DNA from: an uncultured Bacteroidales bacterium | GTDB taxonomy: Bacteria; Bacteroidota; Bacteroidia; Bacteroidales; P3 | Reading direction: 5' to 3' | Assembly: GCA_905234665.1 (NCBI GenBank) | Contig: CAJOIV010000027.1 | Location: forward strand, 1-48,955 | DNA length: 48,955 bases | Shown here: piece by piece, positions 36,048 to 43,266 of the stretch | How the letters are laid out: every line of letters starts with the position of its first letter | Numbering within the stretch: the stretch's first letter is position 1 | Made by a program: the position numbers and the translations under genes | Notes under the pieces: model-generated | Database searches by the model: none | Told to the model about the DNA's origin: nothing | The model's input: the letters and a program-made list of their open reading frames with translations, nothing else

Positions 36048-36352
36048 TGGGTGACCATTGACGAGGGTAGTATTTCTTCTACATACACAAAATGGTCATC
36101 AGTGTGGAAGATAATACTCCACTTCTTGTTCTTGGTTGTCATTATCTTTGCCCCCAAGCCATAACGTCTGGCCATTTCATACTGGCTCACAGGATACCCG
36201 TCACCATAATAGGCCAAGTCTCTTATCTCATCGAGCAATTGACGAGTATACATCCTCGCATGGTCAGGAGTCGATACAGAAACAATATATGCTGCAATAT
36301 CTTCAATTGCAGCATAAACGCGGTCGTTTACATGTAGATACCGCACCCTCAT
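36044..36352 (-). CDS. RelE/ParE-family toxin
   Basis: 102 residues. The compact alpha-beta fold of the family is visible in order: VNDRVYAAIEDIAAYI, HARMYTRQLLDEIRDLAYYGDGYP, then beta strands AKIMTTKNKKWSIIFHTDDHFVYVEEI. The sequence suggests a ribosome-dependent mRNase or a gyrase inhibitor; distinguishing RelE from ParE needs more data. It overlaps the antitoxin stop by four bases and is transcribed with it. Confidence 0.8.
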   Translation of the reverse strand: MRVRYLHVNDRVYAAIEDIAAYIVSVSTPDHARMYTRQLLDEIRDLAYYGDGYPVSQYEMARRYGLGAKIMTTKNKKWSIIFHTDDHFVYVEEILPSSMVTH

Positions 36353-36531
36353 AGTTTCCGTTCGACGGCAGCCTCCAATGCTTCGGCAAATTCCTCAAAA
36401 GGATGGTATCCGGGAATTCTCATTTTGGAATAATCCTGTTCATTCGAATTCTCTTGACCGGAACTAACCATTGGATGATTGTTCAACCCAGTCCACTTTC
36501 TTTGCTGCGGCGATATTACTGTAGTCTCCAT
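36349..36531 (-). CDS. Antitoxin partner of the RelE/ParE-type toxin
   Basis: 60 residues from the ATG at 36531. That start fits because the promoter -7 box lies at 36577-36584, so an upstream start at 36606 would precede the transcript. The N-terminal part is polar and unstructured (METTVISPQQRKWTGLNNHPMVSSGQENSNEQDY). The C-terminal IPGYHPFEEFAEALEAAVERKL is likely the toxin-binding helix. I recognise no DNA-binding fold, so autoregulation is uncertain. Four-base overlap with the toxin gene. Confidence 0.7.
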   Translation of the reverse strand: METTVISPQQRKWTGLNNHPMVSSGQENSNEQDYSKMRIPGYHPFEEFAEALEAAVERKL

Positions 36532-36576
36532 AATTAGAGATTTTTGAGGTTGCTTTTCAGTATCTATTTCTGACTG

Positions 36577-36607
36577 CAAAAGTACGAATAATTGCCGGAT
36601 TAGCAAA
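36577..36607 (-). promoter_or_regulatory. Bacteroidetes-type promoter for the RelE-type module
   Basis: On the minus strand TTTG (36604-36607) and TACTTTTG (36577-36584) are separated by exactly 19 bases. It is divergent from, and six bases away from, the promoter of structured RNA copy B. Confidence 0.85.
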
Positions 36608-36612
36608 AAAAA

Positions 36613-36643
36613 CTTGCCATTCCAATTATTTTCTGTATCTTTG
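36613..36643 (+). promoter_or_regulatory. Promoter for structured RNA copy B
   Basis: CTTG (36613-36616, one mismatch from TTTG) and TATCTTTG (36636-36643) have the exact 19-base spacing. Transcription should start near 36650. Confidence 0.75.
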
Positions 36644-36649
36644 CACCCG

Positions 36650-36838
36650 ATTTCACAAGGAAATCACGAAGCGATATGCTTGTCTCTTGCTATGAGAAAC
36701 GTGAGAAATTTCTAAGAACTGCAGGGACTTGTGTAAAGGTTCGCGCACATAGCGTGGACTGTTTGCACTTTCTCAGTTCAAGGTAATTCTCACGACCTCT
36801 CATAGGTGAAGTAGCATTCGGTGCCACGCTTCTTTTTT
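36650..36838 (+). ncRNA. Structured RNA, copy B of a two-copy family (candidate new class)
   Basis: About 189 nt, bounded by a promoter and an intrinsic-terminator-like hairpin with six T (36808-36838). Elements in order: a 5' hairpin (36669-36681); helix P1 (36690-36696 with 36799-36805); internal loop AAA / ACCT; helix P2 (36700-36707 with 36787-36794); second loop with ATTTC (36708-36712) opposite AGGTAA (36781-36786); a long apical region. Relative to copy A the loop bases are unchanged, while at least five helix pairs change on both strands (for example P2 AGG/CCT against GAG/CTC). It is not a family I can name; 6S RNA has similar size and bubble-like shape, but I see no clear match. It ends 68 bases before the next ATG. 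Confidence 0.75.
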
Positions 36839-36906
36839 ATGTTTTGCTCATTGTGGCACGGATGAGTTAAACACCGAAGAGCTGACAGGAGAAACAGCAA
36901 AGATGT

Positions 36907-37800
36907 ATGAGAAAGATTGTCTTACTGATGTTAATAGGCATTCTTCTGGGATTCACAGAACTGACCCGTGCACAAAGTGCCAAAGTGGAGAATACCTGGA
37001 TAGAACATGACGTTACACAAAATGGTGAAACAGGAATGAGGATCCACACGAAGGTAACTGTTAACGGATTGAAGGGAAACAAAGTACGAGTGCAGGCAAT
37101 GTTCTATGATTCAAACAAAAACTATCTTAATGGTGGTATATATGGTTACAGAACTGCCGATGGTCACCCCTGTGTTTCCGAAGATGTCATTCCCTCCTAC
37201 GAGAGTTCTTTATGGGAGGATTTCAATCTCTTCATGCCAAACAGTGCTATTCCGATGACTACAGGAACCAACACCTACTATATAGCTGTTTTCGTTCAAG
37301 ATAGACAAAGTGGAAAATGGTTGGTTAGCACCCCCACCTACATCTATTTCTTTGGATCAGGAACAAAGAATAGTAATGATAATACTCCCTCAATAACATT
37401 TTTGGACATCGCGGGACGGAGAAATGTAATTGATGCAGCCCAAAAACTTCAAGCGGCAGATGCCATATATATAAGGGGTATTGCACCCGCAGGTGCGGTA
37501 ATTAACTACAATGGGAGCAATAGCAATGGCTCGGGAACAAATGCCAACAATAGCACGAATTGCCCAACATGTCTTGGAAGTGGGACGTGCTGTGGACATG
37601 GATTATCCTCTTCTACGTTACGACAACAATATTGCGGAGGCTCTGGCCGGTGCAGCATGTGTGGAGGAACAGGAGTGATTAATAATCAATACACTGGCAA
37701 TCCAATGAAATGTAGTTATTGCAATGGAACAGGAAGATGCAGCAAATGTAATGGGACAGGACGTTGCTCATCTTGTGGAGGAACAGGAAAGAAATACTAA
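36907..37800 (+). CDS. Exported protein with DnaJ-type CxxCxGxG zinc repeats at its C-terminus
   Basis: 297 residues with a signal peptide (MRKIVLLMLIGILLGFTELTRAQ). The middle part (about 25-200) is beta-rich and of unknown fold. After an Asn/Ser/Gly linker (about 198-217) the C-terminus has DnaJ-like cysteine-rich repeats: CPTCLGSGTCCGHG, CGGSGRCSMCGGTG, CSYCNGTGRCSKCNGTGRCSSCGGTG. These bind zinc in DnaJ but here would lie outside the cytoplasm, so the role differs from classical J-proteins. Similar exported proteins occur in Bacteroides. The gene follows RNA copy B and is followed by another secreted protein gene after 15 bases. Confidence 0.75.
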   Translation: MRKIVLLMLIGILLGFTELTRAQSAKVENTWIEHDVTQNGETGMRIHTKVTVNGLKGNKVRVQAMFYDSNKNYLNGGIYGYRTADGHPCVSEDVIPSYESSLWEDFNLFMPNSAIPMTTGTNTYYIAVFVQDRQSGKWLVSTPTYIYFFGSGTKNSNDNTPSITFLDIAGRRNVIDAAQKLQAADAIYIRGIAPAGAVINYNGSNSNGSGTNANNSTNCPTCLGSGTCCGHGLSSSTLRQQYCGGSGRCSMCGGTGVINNQYTGNPMKCSYCNGTGRCSKCNGTGRCSSCGGTGKKY

Positions 37801-37815
37801 CCATTAATACAATGT

Positions 37816-38286
37816 ATGATGAAAAAGATTATGACACTGATTCCCGCACTTTTCTTATGGGTTATAACGAACGGACAAACAGAGTACACCAACCGCTATA
37901 CTATAGACCTAGAGACTGCCGAATGCGAAATGGATTCCAACGCAGGGAAAGATCATTCGTTCATTACATTCGCACAAAATAATAAACGATTGTATATAAG
38001 GAAATACCGTGAGATACCAAACGAGACAACTTATGATACATTCACTTATGTGGGAATATCCAATGGACTATCTGTATATGAGAAAGTAAAAGACAAACGA
38101 ACATATAATGCGAACCCCTATATCTATCATATTAACTATATGCGAACCTGGCTATTATTTTCTTCAGACATGAAGGAATTTTATGAGTGTTATTCTTCCT
38201 ATCTTTTCATAAATGATTATTTCGGCCAAGGTCCCTACCATCAGTATATACCATCAGCACGTATATGGGTTTATCGCCAACGATGA
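37816..38286 (+). CDS. Small exported protein of unknown function
   Basis: 156 residues. Signal peptide MMKKIMTLIPALFLWVITNGQ, then about 135 residues rich in Tyr, Asn and Thr with one Cys near the N-terminus of the mature part and one near residue 125. No lipobox, membrane segment or known motif. It follows the zinc-repeat protein by 15 bases and is probably co-transcribed. AT-rich like its neighbour. Nothing I recognise points to a function. Confidence 0.6.
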   Translation: MMKKIMTLIPALFLWVITNGQTEYTNRYTIDLETAECEMDSNAGKDHSFITFAQNNKRLYIRKYREIPNETTYDTFTYVGISNGLSVYEKVKDKRTYNANPYIYHINYMRTWLLFSSDMKEFYECYSSYLFINDYFGQGPYHQYIPSARIWVYRQR

Positions 38287-38456
38287 TTACCTCGTCATAT
38301 ACGTTCAATAAGCAACATTTTAGTATAATTATGGAACAATGCAAAAAAGCTCTATTGATTGGTTATACTTGTGGAATTAATCAAAACAATAGCCGCGAAA
38401 ACATAAATATATCACGATGTATATCAATTCTATAGCATTAACGACATAAAAAACTT

Positions 38457-38487
38457 TTTGCCAATTCAAAAAAAGGTTGTATCTTTG
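38457..38487 (+). promoter_or_regulatory. Bacteroidetes-type promoter for the Abi gene and its leader RNA
   Basis: TTTG (38457-38460) and TATCTTTG (38480-38487) have the exact 19-base spacing. Transcription should start near 38494, which is the foot of the hairpin RNA. The preceding stretch 38287-38456 is AT-rich and holds no gene I recognise. Confidence 0.85.
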
Positions 38488-38493
38488 CACCGA

Positions 38494-38550
38494 CAGTTTC
38501 CACCACGCTTCCCACTTGAATAGCGAACCAGGGTGGAACTTTTGTTTTTA
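38494..38550 (+). ncRNA. Short structured leader RNA of the Abi gene (candidate RNA antitoxin)
   Basis: The RNA begins at the predicted start site. The outer stem is 38498-38504 with 38532-38538 (TTCCACC/GGTGGAA, 7 bp). The inner stem is 38506-38509 with 38522-38525 (CGCT/AGCG) around a 12-nt loop TCCCACTTGAAT, and a 6-nt bulge AACCAG lies on the 3' side. A T-rich tract (TTTTGTTTTTA, 38541-38550) follows, then the gene's ATG five bases later. The T-run after a stable stem could terminate part of the transcripts and release a short RNA. AbiF-type HEPN proteins are reported to be controlled by a small structured RNA encoded directly upstream; the layout here fits that, but the match is by layout, not by alignment. 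Confidence 0.6.
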
Positions 38551-38554
38551 GATT

Positions 38555-39454
38555 ATGCAATACGACAAACAACCCATAAGCGTAGCTGACCAAATATTGC
38601 GGCTGAAAGACCGTGGTCTGATAATAGATAATGTTACTAGTGCCGAAAAGACGCTATCCGTCATTAGTTATTTTCGTTTTGCCAACTATCTACATCCCAT
38701 GGAGGCAGACAAGGTGACGCATAAATTCAATCCAGGCAAACATTTCAGTAATGCCTTGGATCTTTACTATTTTGACAAAGAGTTACGTGGATTATTATTC
38801 TCTGCACTGCAAACTGTTGAGATTGCCCTACGAACAAGTGTCATACAGCATTTTTCAATGAAACACGGATCTTTTTGGTTTATGGATTCCAGCCTATTCA
38901 AGGATGCAAAGATGCATGCTGTCTGCCTCAATGCTATACAGACAGAATTGTCTCGTACAAAAGAGGATTTCATCAAGGAACATTATACCAAATATGACAC
39001 ACCCAATATGCCCCCAGCGTGGAAGACAATGGAAATAGTGTCATTTGGTACTTTGGGGAAACTCTACAGCAATTTTAGCGATACATCTATTCGGAAGCGT
39101 GTGGCTCGCAGTTTCAATGTGCCACAGCACGAATATCTTGACAGCTGGATTATAGCCTTGGCAGCATTACGCAACTGCTGCGCACACCATGCTCGTGTAT
39201 GGAATAGAATTTATCCCATGAAACCCAAGATGCCAAAACCTTCAATGATGAGAGATTCATGGGTGGATGTATCGACAATAAACCCGAACCGCCTGTATGC
39301 TCTTCTATGTTGTCTAATCTATTGGGTGAACAATATTCAGCCCAATAACTCCCTTAAAACCGACATCCTCCAACTTCTAATAAAGTACCCCAATGTTGAC
39401 CCAACAGCGATGGGATTCCCCAATGGATGGATGAGTGAACCCTTATGGAAATAA
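38555..39454 (+). CDS. Abi family (Abi_2/AbiF-like) HEPN protein
   Basis: 299 residues. The Abi_2 pattern is clear from the N-terminus: QYDKQPISVADQILRLKDRGLIIDN, SVISYFRFANYL, then a central FDKELRGLLFSALQTVEIALRTSVIQHFS. A HEPN-type RX4H motif is present as Arg206-NCCA-His211 in ALRNCCAHHARVWNR, the putative RNase active site. This family causes abortive infection in phage-attacked lactococci and other bacteria. The start codon follows a structured RNA leader (38494-38550). The next gene begins 18 bases after the stop but codes for a transglutaminase-like lipoprotein with no obvious link. AT-rich, so likely acquired. Confidence 0.88.
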   Translation: MQYDKQPISVADQILRLKDRGLIIDNVTSAEKTLSVISYFRFANYLHPMEADKVTHKFNPGKHFSNALDLYYFDKELRGLLFSALQTVEIALRTSVIQHFSMKHGSFWFMDSSLFKDAKMHAVCLNAIQTELSRTKEDFIKEHYTKYDTPNMPPAWKTMEIVSFGTLGKLYSNFSDTSIRKRVARSFNVPQHEYLDSWIIALAALRNCCAHHARVWNRIYPMKPKMPKPSMMRDSWVDVSTINPNRLYALLCCLIYWVNNIQPNNSLKTDILQLLIKYPNVDPTAMGFPNGWMSEPLWK

Positions 39455-39472
39455 TCATGTAATATCTTGTCT

Positions 39473-42139
39473 ATGAAAAGAACCATTCTTCTGGCAGCCC
39501 TTGCCGTCCTCTGCCTCGTGGCGTGCAACCGCGACCCGCATTTTATCACCGACAGGAAGTACCGTGCCGAGGTACACCAAGACTATGAAACCCGCATGTC
39601 TGGGTTCCCTATGCTAGACATACACCTGGACACACTATCCCGCGCCGAGCGCGAGGCCATGCAGTTCCTGTATGCCTACATGCCTTACAGCGACTTGGCA
39701 GACTACACGCCCGAGTTCTTCCTCCAGCAGGTGCGTTATGCTTTCAAGGCACGCGAGGAGATGCCGTGGGGCAAGGAGGTGCCGGAAGATGTCTTCCGCC
39801 ACTTCGTGCTGGTGTACCGCGTGAACAACGAGAACCTCGACACCGCCCGCATGGTATTCTTTCGCGAACTGAAAGAGCGCGTGAAGGACATGTCCATGGA
39901 GGAGGCCGCGCTGGAGGTAAACCACTGGTGCCACGAGCATGTGGCCTACCGCGCCGCCGACGCCCGCACCTCGGCACCCCTCGCCACCATGCGCACCAGC
40001 CTGGGCCGCTGCGGCGAGGAGAGCACCTTCGCCGTCACCGCCCTGCGCGCCGTGGGCATCCCCGCCCGCCAGTGCTACACCCCCCGCTGGGCGCACTGCG
40101 ACGACAATCACGCCTGGGTGGAGGTCTACACCAACGGCGAATGGAAGTTCCTCGGGGCCTGTGAGCCTGACCCCGAGCTGAATATGGGCTGGTTTGCCGT
40201 GCCGAGTACCCGCTGCCTGATGGTGCACTCCAAATCCTTCGGCCGCTACCACGGCGACGAGGAGGTGGTGCGCCGCACGGGCCTCTACAGCGAGCTGAAC
40301 CTGCTGAGCCACTACGCCCCCACGCGCCGCGTGACGGTCACGGCGACAGACATCGACGGCAAGCCCCTCGAAGGGGTCGACATCAAGTTCAAGATGTACA
40401 ACTACGCCGAGTACTACACCCTCGCCACCTACAAGAGCGACTCCCGCGGCCAGGCCTCCCTCACCACCGGCCTGGGCGACATCCTGGTGTGGGCCACCGA
40501 CGGCACCCACTACAACTACGCCAAGGTCGACGTGCGACAGGACAGCACCGTCACCCTCTGCCTCAGCCGCGAGGCCGACAACCCCTACGTGGAGGACATC
40601 GACATCGTGCCGCCCTCAGCGGGCAAAGCCAAGGTGGAAGCCTCGCCCGAGAAGGTCGCCGCCAACGCCAAACGCCTCGCCTACGAGGACTCCCTGCGTA
40701 ACGCCTACACCGCCACCTTCCCCACCAAGGAAAACTACAAGCAGCTGCTGGAGCCCAATCCCAACCTCACCGACGAGGAGGCTTGGGAGATAATCCACAA
40801 GAGCGAAGGCAACTATGCCGAGATAGCCAAGTTCATCAACAACCACAAAGACAGCCTGCCCGAATGGAAATACCCCGCCGTCTATTCCATCAACGGGGTC
40901 TTGATTGAGAAGCCATCCTATCATCCCCTTCTGTATGATTATCTTCGCACATACAGCGACAAAGACCTGCGTGACATCACCGCCGAGGTGCTCGAGGCCC
41001 ACGCCGACTGGATAGTACTGATCAATAACGAAGCCTCTTTACGAGGCCTTATGCCCGCCCGCATCAGCAACGAGTTGGTGCGCCCCTACCGTGAGGAACT
41101 GAGGGAGACCTTCGGGGGCATGAGCGTCGAAGAAATCCACCGTTGGGTGGTCGACAATATCATTGTCGACGACACCGGCAACTACTACAACTGCCCCATC
41201 TCGCCCGTGGGCGTGTACAAACTGCGCCACGCCGACAGGCACAGCCGCGACATCTTCTTCGTGGCCGCCTGCCGCTCGGCATACCACCCCGCCTACCTCG
41301 ACAACGCCACCAACACCCTCTATACCTGGGGAGAAAAAGGCTGGGAGAAGATAGGCTTCTCTAGTGAGACTAGTAGCACTAGTGGAACTAGTAATACTAG
41401 TACTATTAGGAAGACCCGCCTCACCCTCACCTACCGCGGCAAAGACCCCGAGCGCCCCGTCTACTACCCCCACTTCACCCTCCAGAAATACGAGAACGGC
41501 GACTTCCGCACCTTCGACTTCGAGGACGACCCCCGCATGGCCTCCTTCCCCGCCACCATCGACCTCGAGCCTGGCTACTACTGCCTGAGCACAGGCCGCC
41601 GAGACGCCGAAGGCACCGTCTACAACCGCATGGAGTTCTTCACCGTCAAGGAGGGAGAGCACGTCACCCGCGAGATTGTCCTCCGCGACATCGCCCCCAA
41701 GACCAAAAAGGCCTCAGGAATGCCCCGGATGGATGCCTCGGCAGAGGTGATGGACGGAGTGACGTTAGGCGACTACGCGGGCGCTACAGGCTGCATCCTG
41801 GCCTTCCTCGGCCCGCACCGCGAACCCGCCAAGCACCTCGTCAAGGAACTCAACGAGCAGCGCGACGCCCTCAAGCGCTGGGGCGGAATGCTATTCGTCA
41901 CCACCACCGACCCCGGCAACAGCGACCTGCGCCGTCTGCCGAACACCGACGTGGAAGGACTCGCCTCTGGCAAGCACGACCCCCTGGAGGATGCCCTGGC
42001 CACGGCCTTGGGACTCAAAGACTATGAATACCCCCTCGTGGCCGTCGTCGACCGAGAGGGCCACATCCTCTTCCACCACCACGGCTACAGTATCGGCCTC
42101 GCCGAACAGCTGCTCAAGGTCTGCACAGGCCTCGAGTAG
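39473..42139 (+). CDS. Transglutaminase-like lipoprotein
   Basis: 888 residues from the ATG opening the lipoprotein signal (MKRTILLAALAVLCLVAC, Cys18). The transglutaminase-like core lies near residues 145-220: NHWCHEHVAYRA, then the catalytic Cys180 in LGRCGEESTFAVTALRAVGIPARQ and His213 in DDNHAWVEVYTNGEW. A C-terminal region (about 280-330) looks like an Ig-like beta domain. An Asp-rich stretch and a second transglutaminase-poor half follow, and the end (about 770-885) resembles a thioredoxin-like domain (ATGCILAFLGPHREPAKHLVKEL...). It probably processes or crosslinks envelope proteins or peptides in the periplasm. A 9-bp ACTAGT repeat array (41360-41410) lies in frame. Its last 55 bases overlap the end of the next gene on the other strand. 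Confidence 0.8.
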   Translation: MKRTILLAALAVLCLVACNRDPHFITDRKYRAEVHQDYETRMSGFPMLDIHLDTLSRAEREAMQFLYAYMPYSDLADYTPEFFLQQVRYAFKAREEMPWGKEVPEDVFRHFVLVYRVNNENLDTARMVFFRELKERVKDMSMEEAALEVNHWCHEHVAYRAADARTSAPLATMRTSLGRCGEESTFAVTALRAVGIPARQCYTPRWAHCDDNHAWVEVYTNGEWKFLGACEPDPELNMGWFAVPSTRCLMVHSKSFGRYHGDEEVVRRTGLYSELNLLSHYAPTRRVTVTATDIDGKPLEGVDIKFKMYNYAEYYTLATYKSDSRGQASLTTGLGDILVWATDGTHYNYAKVDVRQDSTVTLCLSREADNPYVEDIDIVPPSAGKAKVEASPEKVAANAKRLAYEDSLRNAYTATFPTKENYKQLLEPNPNLTDEEAWEIIHKSEGNYAEIAKFINNHKDSLPEWKYPAVYSINGVLIEKPSYHPLLYDYLRTYSDKDLRDITAEVLEAHADWIVLINNEASLRGLMPARISNELVRPYREELRETFGGMSVEEIHRWVVDNIIVDDTGNYYNCPISPVGVYKLRHADRHSRDIFFVAACRSAYHPAYLDNATNTLYTWGEKGWEKIGFSSETSSTSGTSNTSTIRKTRLTLTYRGKDPERPVYYPHFTLQKYENGDFRTFDFEDDPRMASFPATIDLEPGYYCLSTGRRDAEGTVYNRMEFFTVKEGEHVTREIVLRDIAPKTKKASGMPRMDASAEVMDGVTLGDYAGATGCILAFLGPHREPAKHLVKELNEQRDALKRWGGMLFVTTTDPGNSDLRRLPNTDVEGLASGKHDPLEDALATALGLKDYEYPLVAVVDREGHILFHHHGYSIGLAEQLLKVCTGLE
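41360..41410 (+). repeat. 9-bp ACTAGT-core repeats in frame
   Basis: About five units of ACTAGT plus three variable bases encode SSETSSTSGTSNTSTIR within the lipoprotein. As with TCCGGA at 582-630 and 1286-1346, the core hexamer is self-complementary and the unit is 9 bp. The array is AT-rich against a GC-rich gene. Confidence 0.7.
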
Positions 42140-43266
42140 GCGAAGATGAGGGTGTCGTCCTCCGCCGGACGGTAAGGGGCGTAAGGGTATCCCGCAGCGT
42201 CTGTCGTCACCAGCGGCTGGATGAGGCAGACGACTCCCGCGCGGGCCTTGACACGCAGGCCATAGAGGAGGCTGTCGCCCTCGGCCTGGAAGGTCTGGCG
42301 GTAGAACTTGGTCTGGAAGTACTTCTCAGGAATGTTTGTTATGGCGAGCAGCGCCTTGTAGTCGGGATGCTCGGCAATCCACTGCTCCCTGCGGCTGCGG
42401 GAGTTGACGTTGGGCAGGTCCTCCTTGGCGCCATAGACCTCCGTATAGGAGCAGGGCACGATAAAGCTGTAGTGGTACACCTCTGACGGGTTGTCCTGGA
42501 AGCGGCGGCGCAGCCCCTCGCGCCAGTGGGTGGTGTCGTGCGGGTAGCGGCGGCGCAGCTGCCGCACAAGTCCCCTCTCGTCGAAGGCCGAGTCGGGATG
42601 GTAGAAGGCATACCATGTCCGGGCAAAGTAGCGGCGCACTGAGCCGGGGTTCTGGTTGCGCGAGAGGTAGGCGTAATACTCGAAGAGCTTCGAGGCCTTC
42701 ACCATGGCCCGCCCGCCGAAAGCCTCGGCGAGGCCGTCGAGCAGCGCCTGGTTCTGTCCCACGGCGCAACCGTGGAGAAAGACCACCGTGAGGCTGTCGG
42801 CCACCGTGCTGTCGGGCGGCACCAGTTTCTTCTTTCTCAGGGCCTCCCGCAACGTCTGGGGCGAGAGGCGCCCGCCCCAGGGCGTGACGGTGGCCTGCAG
42901 GTCGATGAATTCGTTGCCATGGCTCACGAGGTTGACCAGCCCGTAAGGGCGGCCGTTGTCCGCGGGATGCTTCCGCAGGTAGTCTAGCACCTGGCTCAGC
43001 GCCGTGAGGTTCTCCACCACCACGTCGGTGCGGTCTTCGCGACTGAGGCGGTAGTAATGGTTGGCCAGCGTGTAGTACTGGTTGTAGGTCGAGTTGTCCT
43101 CGCCGAGGATGAAGGTGATGGAGGTGCGCGGCACAGTGTCCGTCTCCACCTCCTCGACAACGACGGTGTCGGCCTCGGGCGTATCAACGGCAGTGTCTCC
43201 CCTCCCCTTGCAGGAGAAGAGAGACACCGTCGCTATAAGGAGTATCAGCGGGATGCTCCGGTTCAT
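42085..43266 (-). CDS. Lipoprotein with a caspase-fold-like His/Cys pair
   Basis: 393 residues from the ATG at 43266 that overlaps the upstream stop by four bases. The lipoprotein signal is MNRSIPLILLIATVSLFSC (Cys19). A Glu/Val/Asp-rich linker is followed by a domain whose two key elements look like a caspase/CHAT-type dyad: His116 in LVNLVSHGNEF and Cys167 in VFLHGCAVGQN. Both follow a run of hydrophobic beta-strand residues, as expected. The rest (DALRRRFQDNPSEVYHYSFIVPCSYTEVYG...) is not recognised. Role suggestion: periplasmic protease or inactive relative; this is inference from two short motifs only. The VIT-VWA protein gene lies directly upstream. Confidence 0.55.
   Translation of the reverse strand: MNRSIPLILLIATVSLFSCKGRGDTAVDTPEADTVVVEEVETDTVPRTSITFILGEDNSTYNQYYTLANHYYRLSREDRTDVVVENLTALSQVLDYLRKHPADNGRPYGLVNLVSHGNEFIDLQATVTPWGGRLSPQTLREALRKKKLVPPDSTVADSLTVVFLHGCAVGQNQALLDGLAEAFGGRAMVKASKLFEYYAYLSRNQNPGSVRRYFARTWYAFYHPDSAFDERGLVRQLRRRYPHDTTHWREGLRRRFQDNPSEVYHYSFIVPCSYTEVYGAKEDLPNVNSRSRREQWIAEHPDYKALLAITNIPEKYFQTKFYRQTFQAEGDSLLYGLRVKARAGVVCLIQPLVTTDAAGYPYAPYRPAEDDTLIFAYSRPVQTLSSCSARPIL

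Noticed and set aside
23910..36838. Known riboswitch or 6S/SRP/tmRNA identity for the two structured RNAs
   Set aside because: I could not match the conserved AAA/ACC and ATTTC/AGGTAA loops to SRP RNA, tmRNA, RNase P, TPP, FMN, cobalamin or SAM consensus motifs I know. 6S was considered for its size and bubble shape but lacks recognisable conserved bases. A database search is needed.
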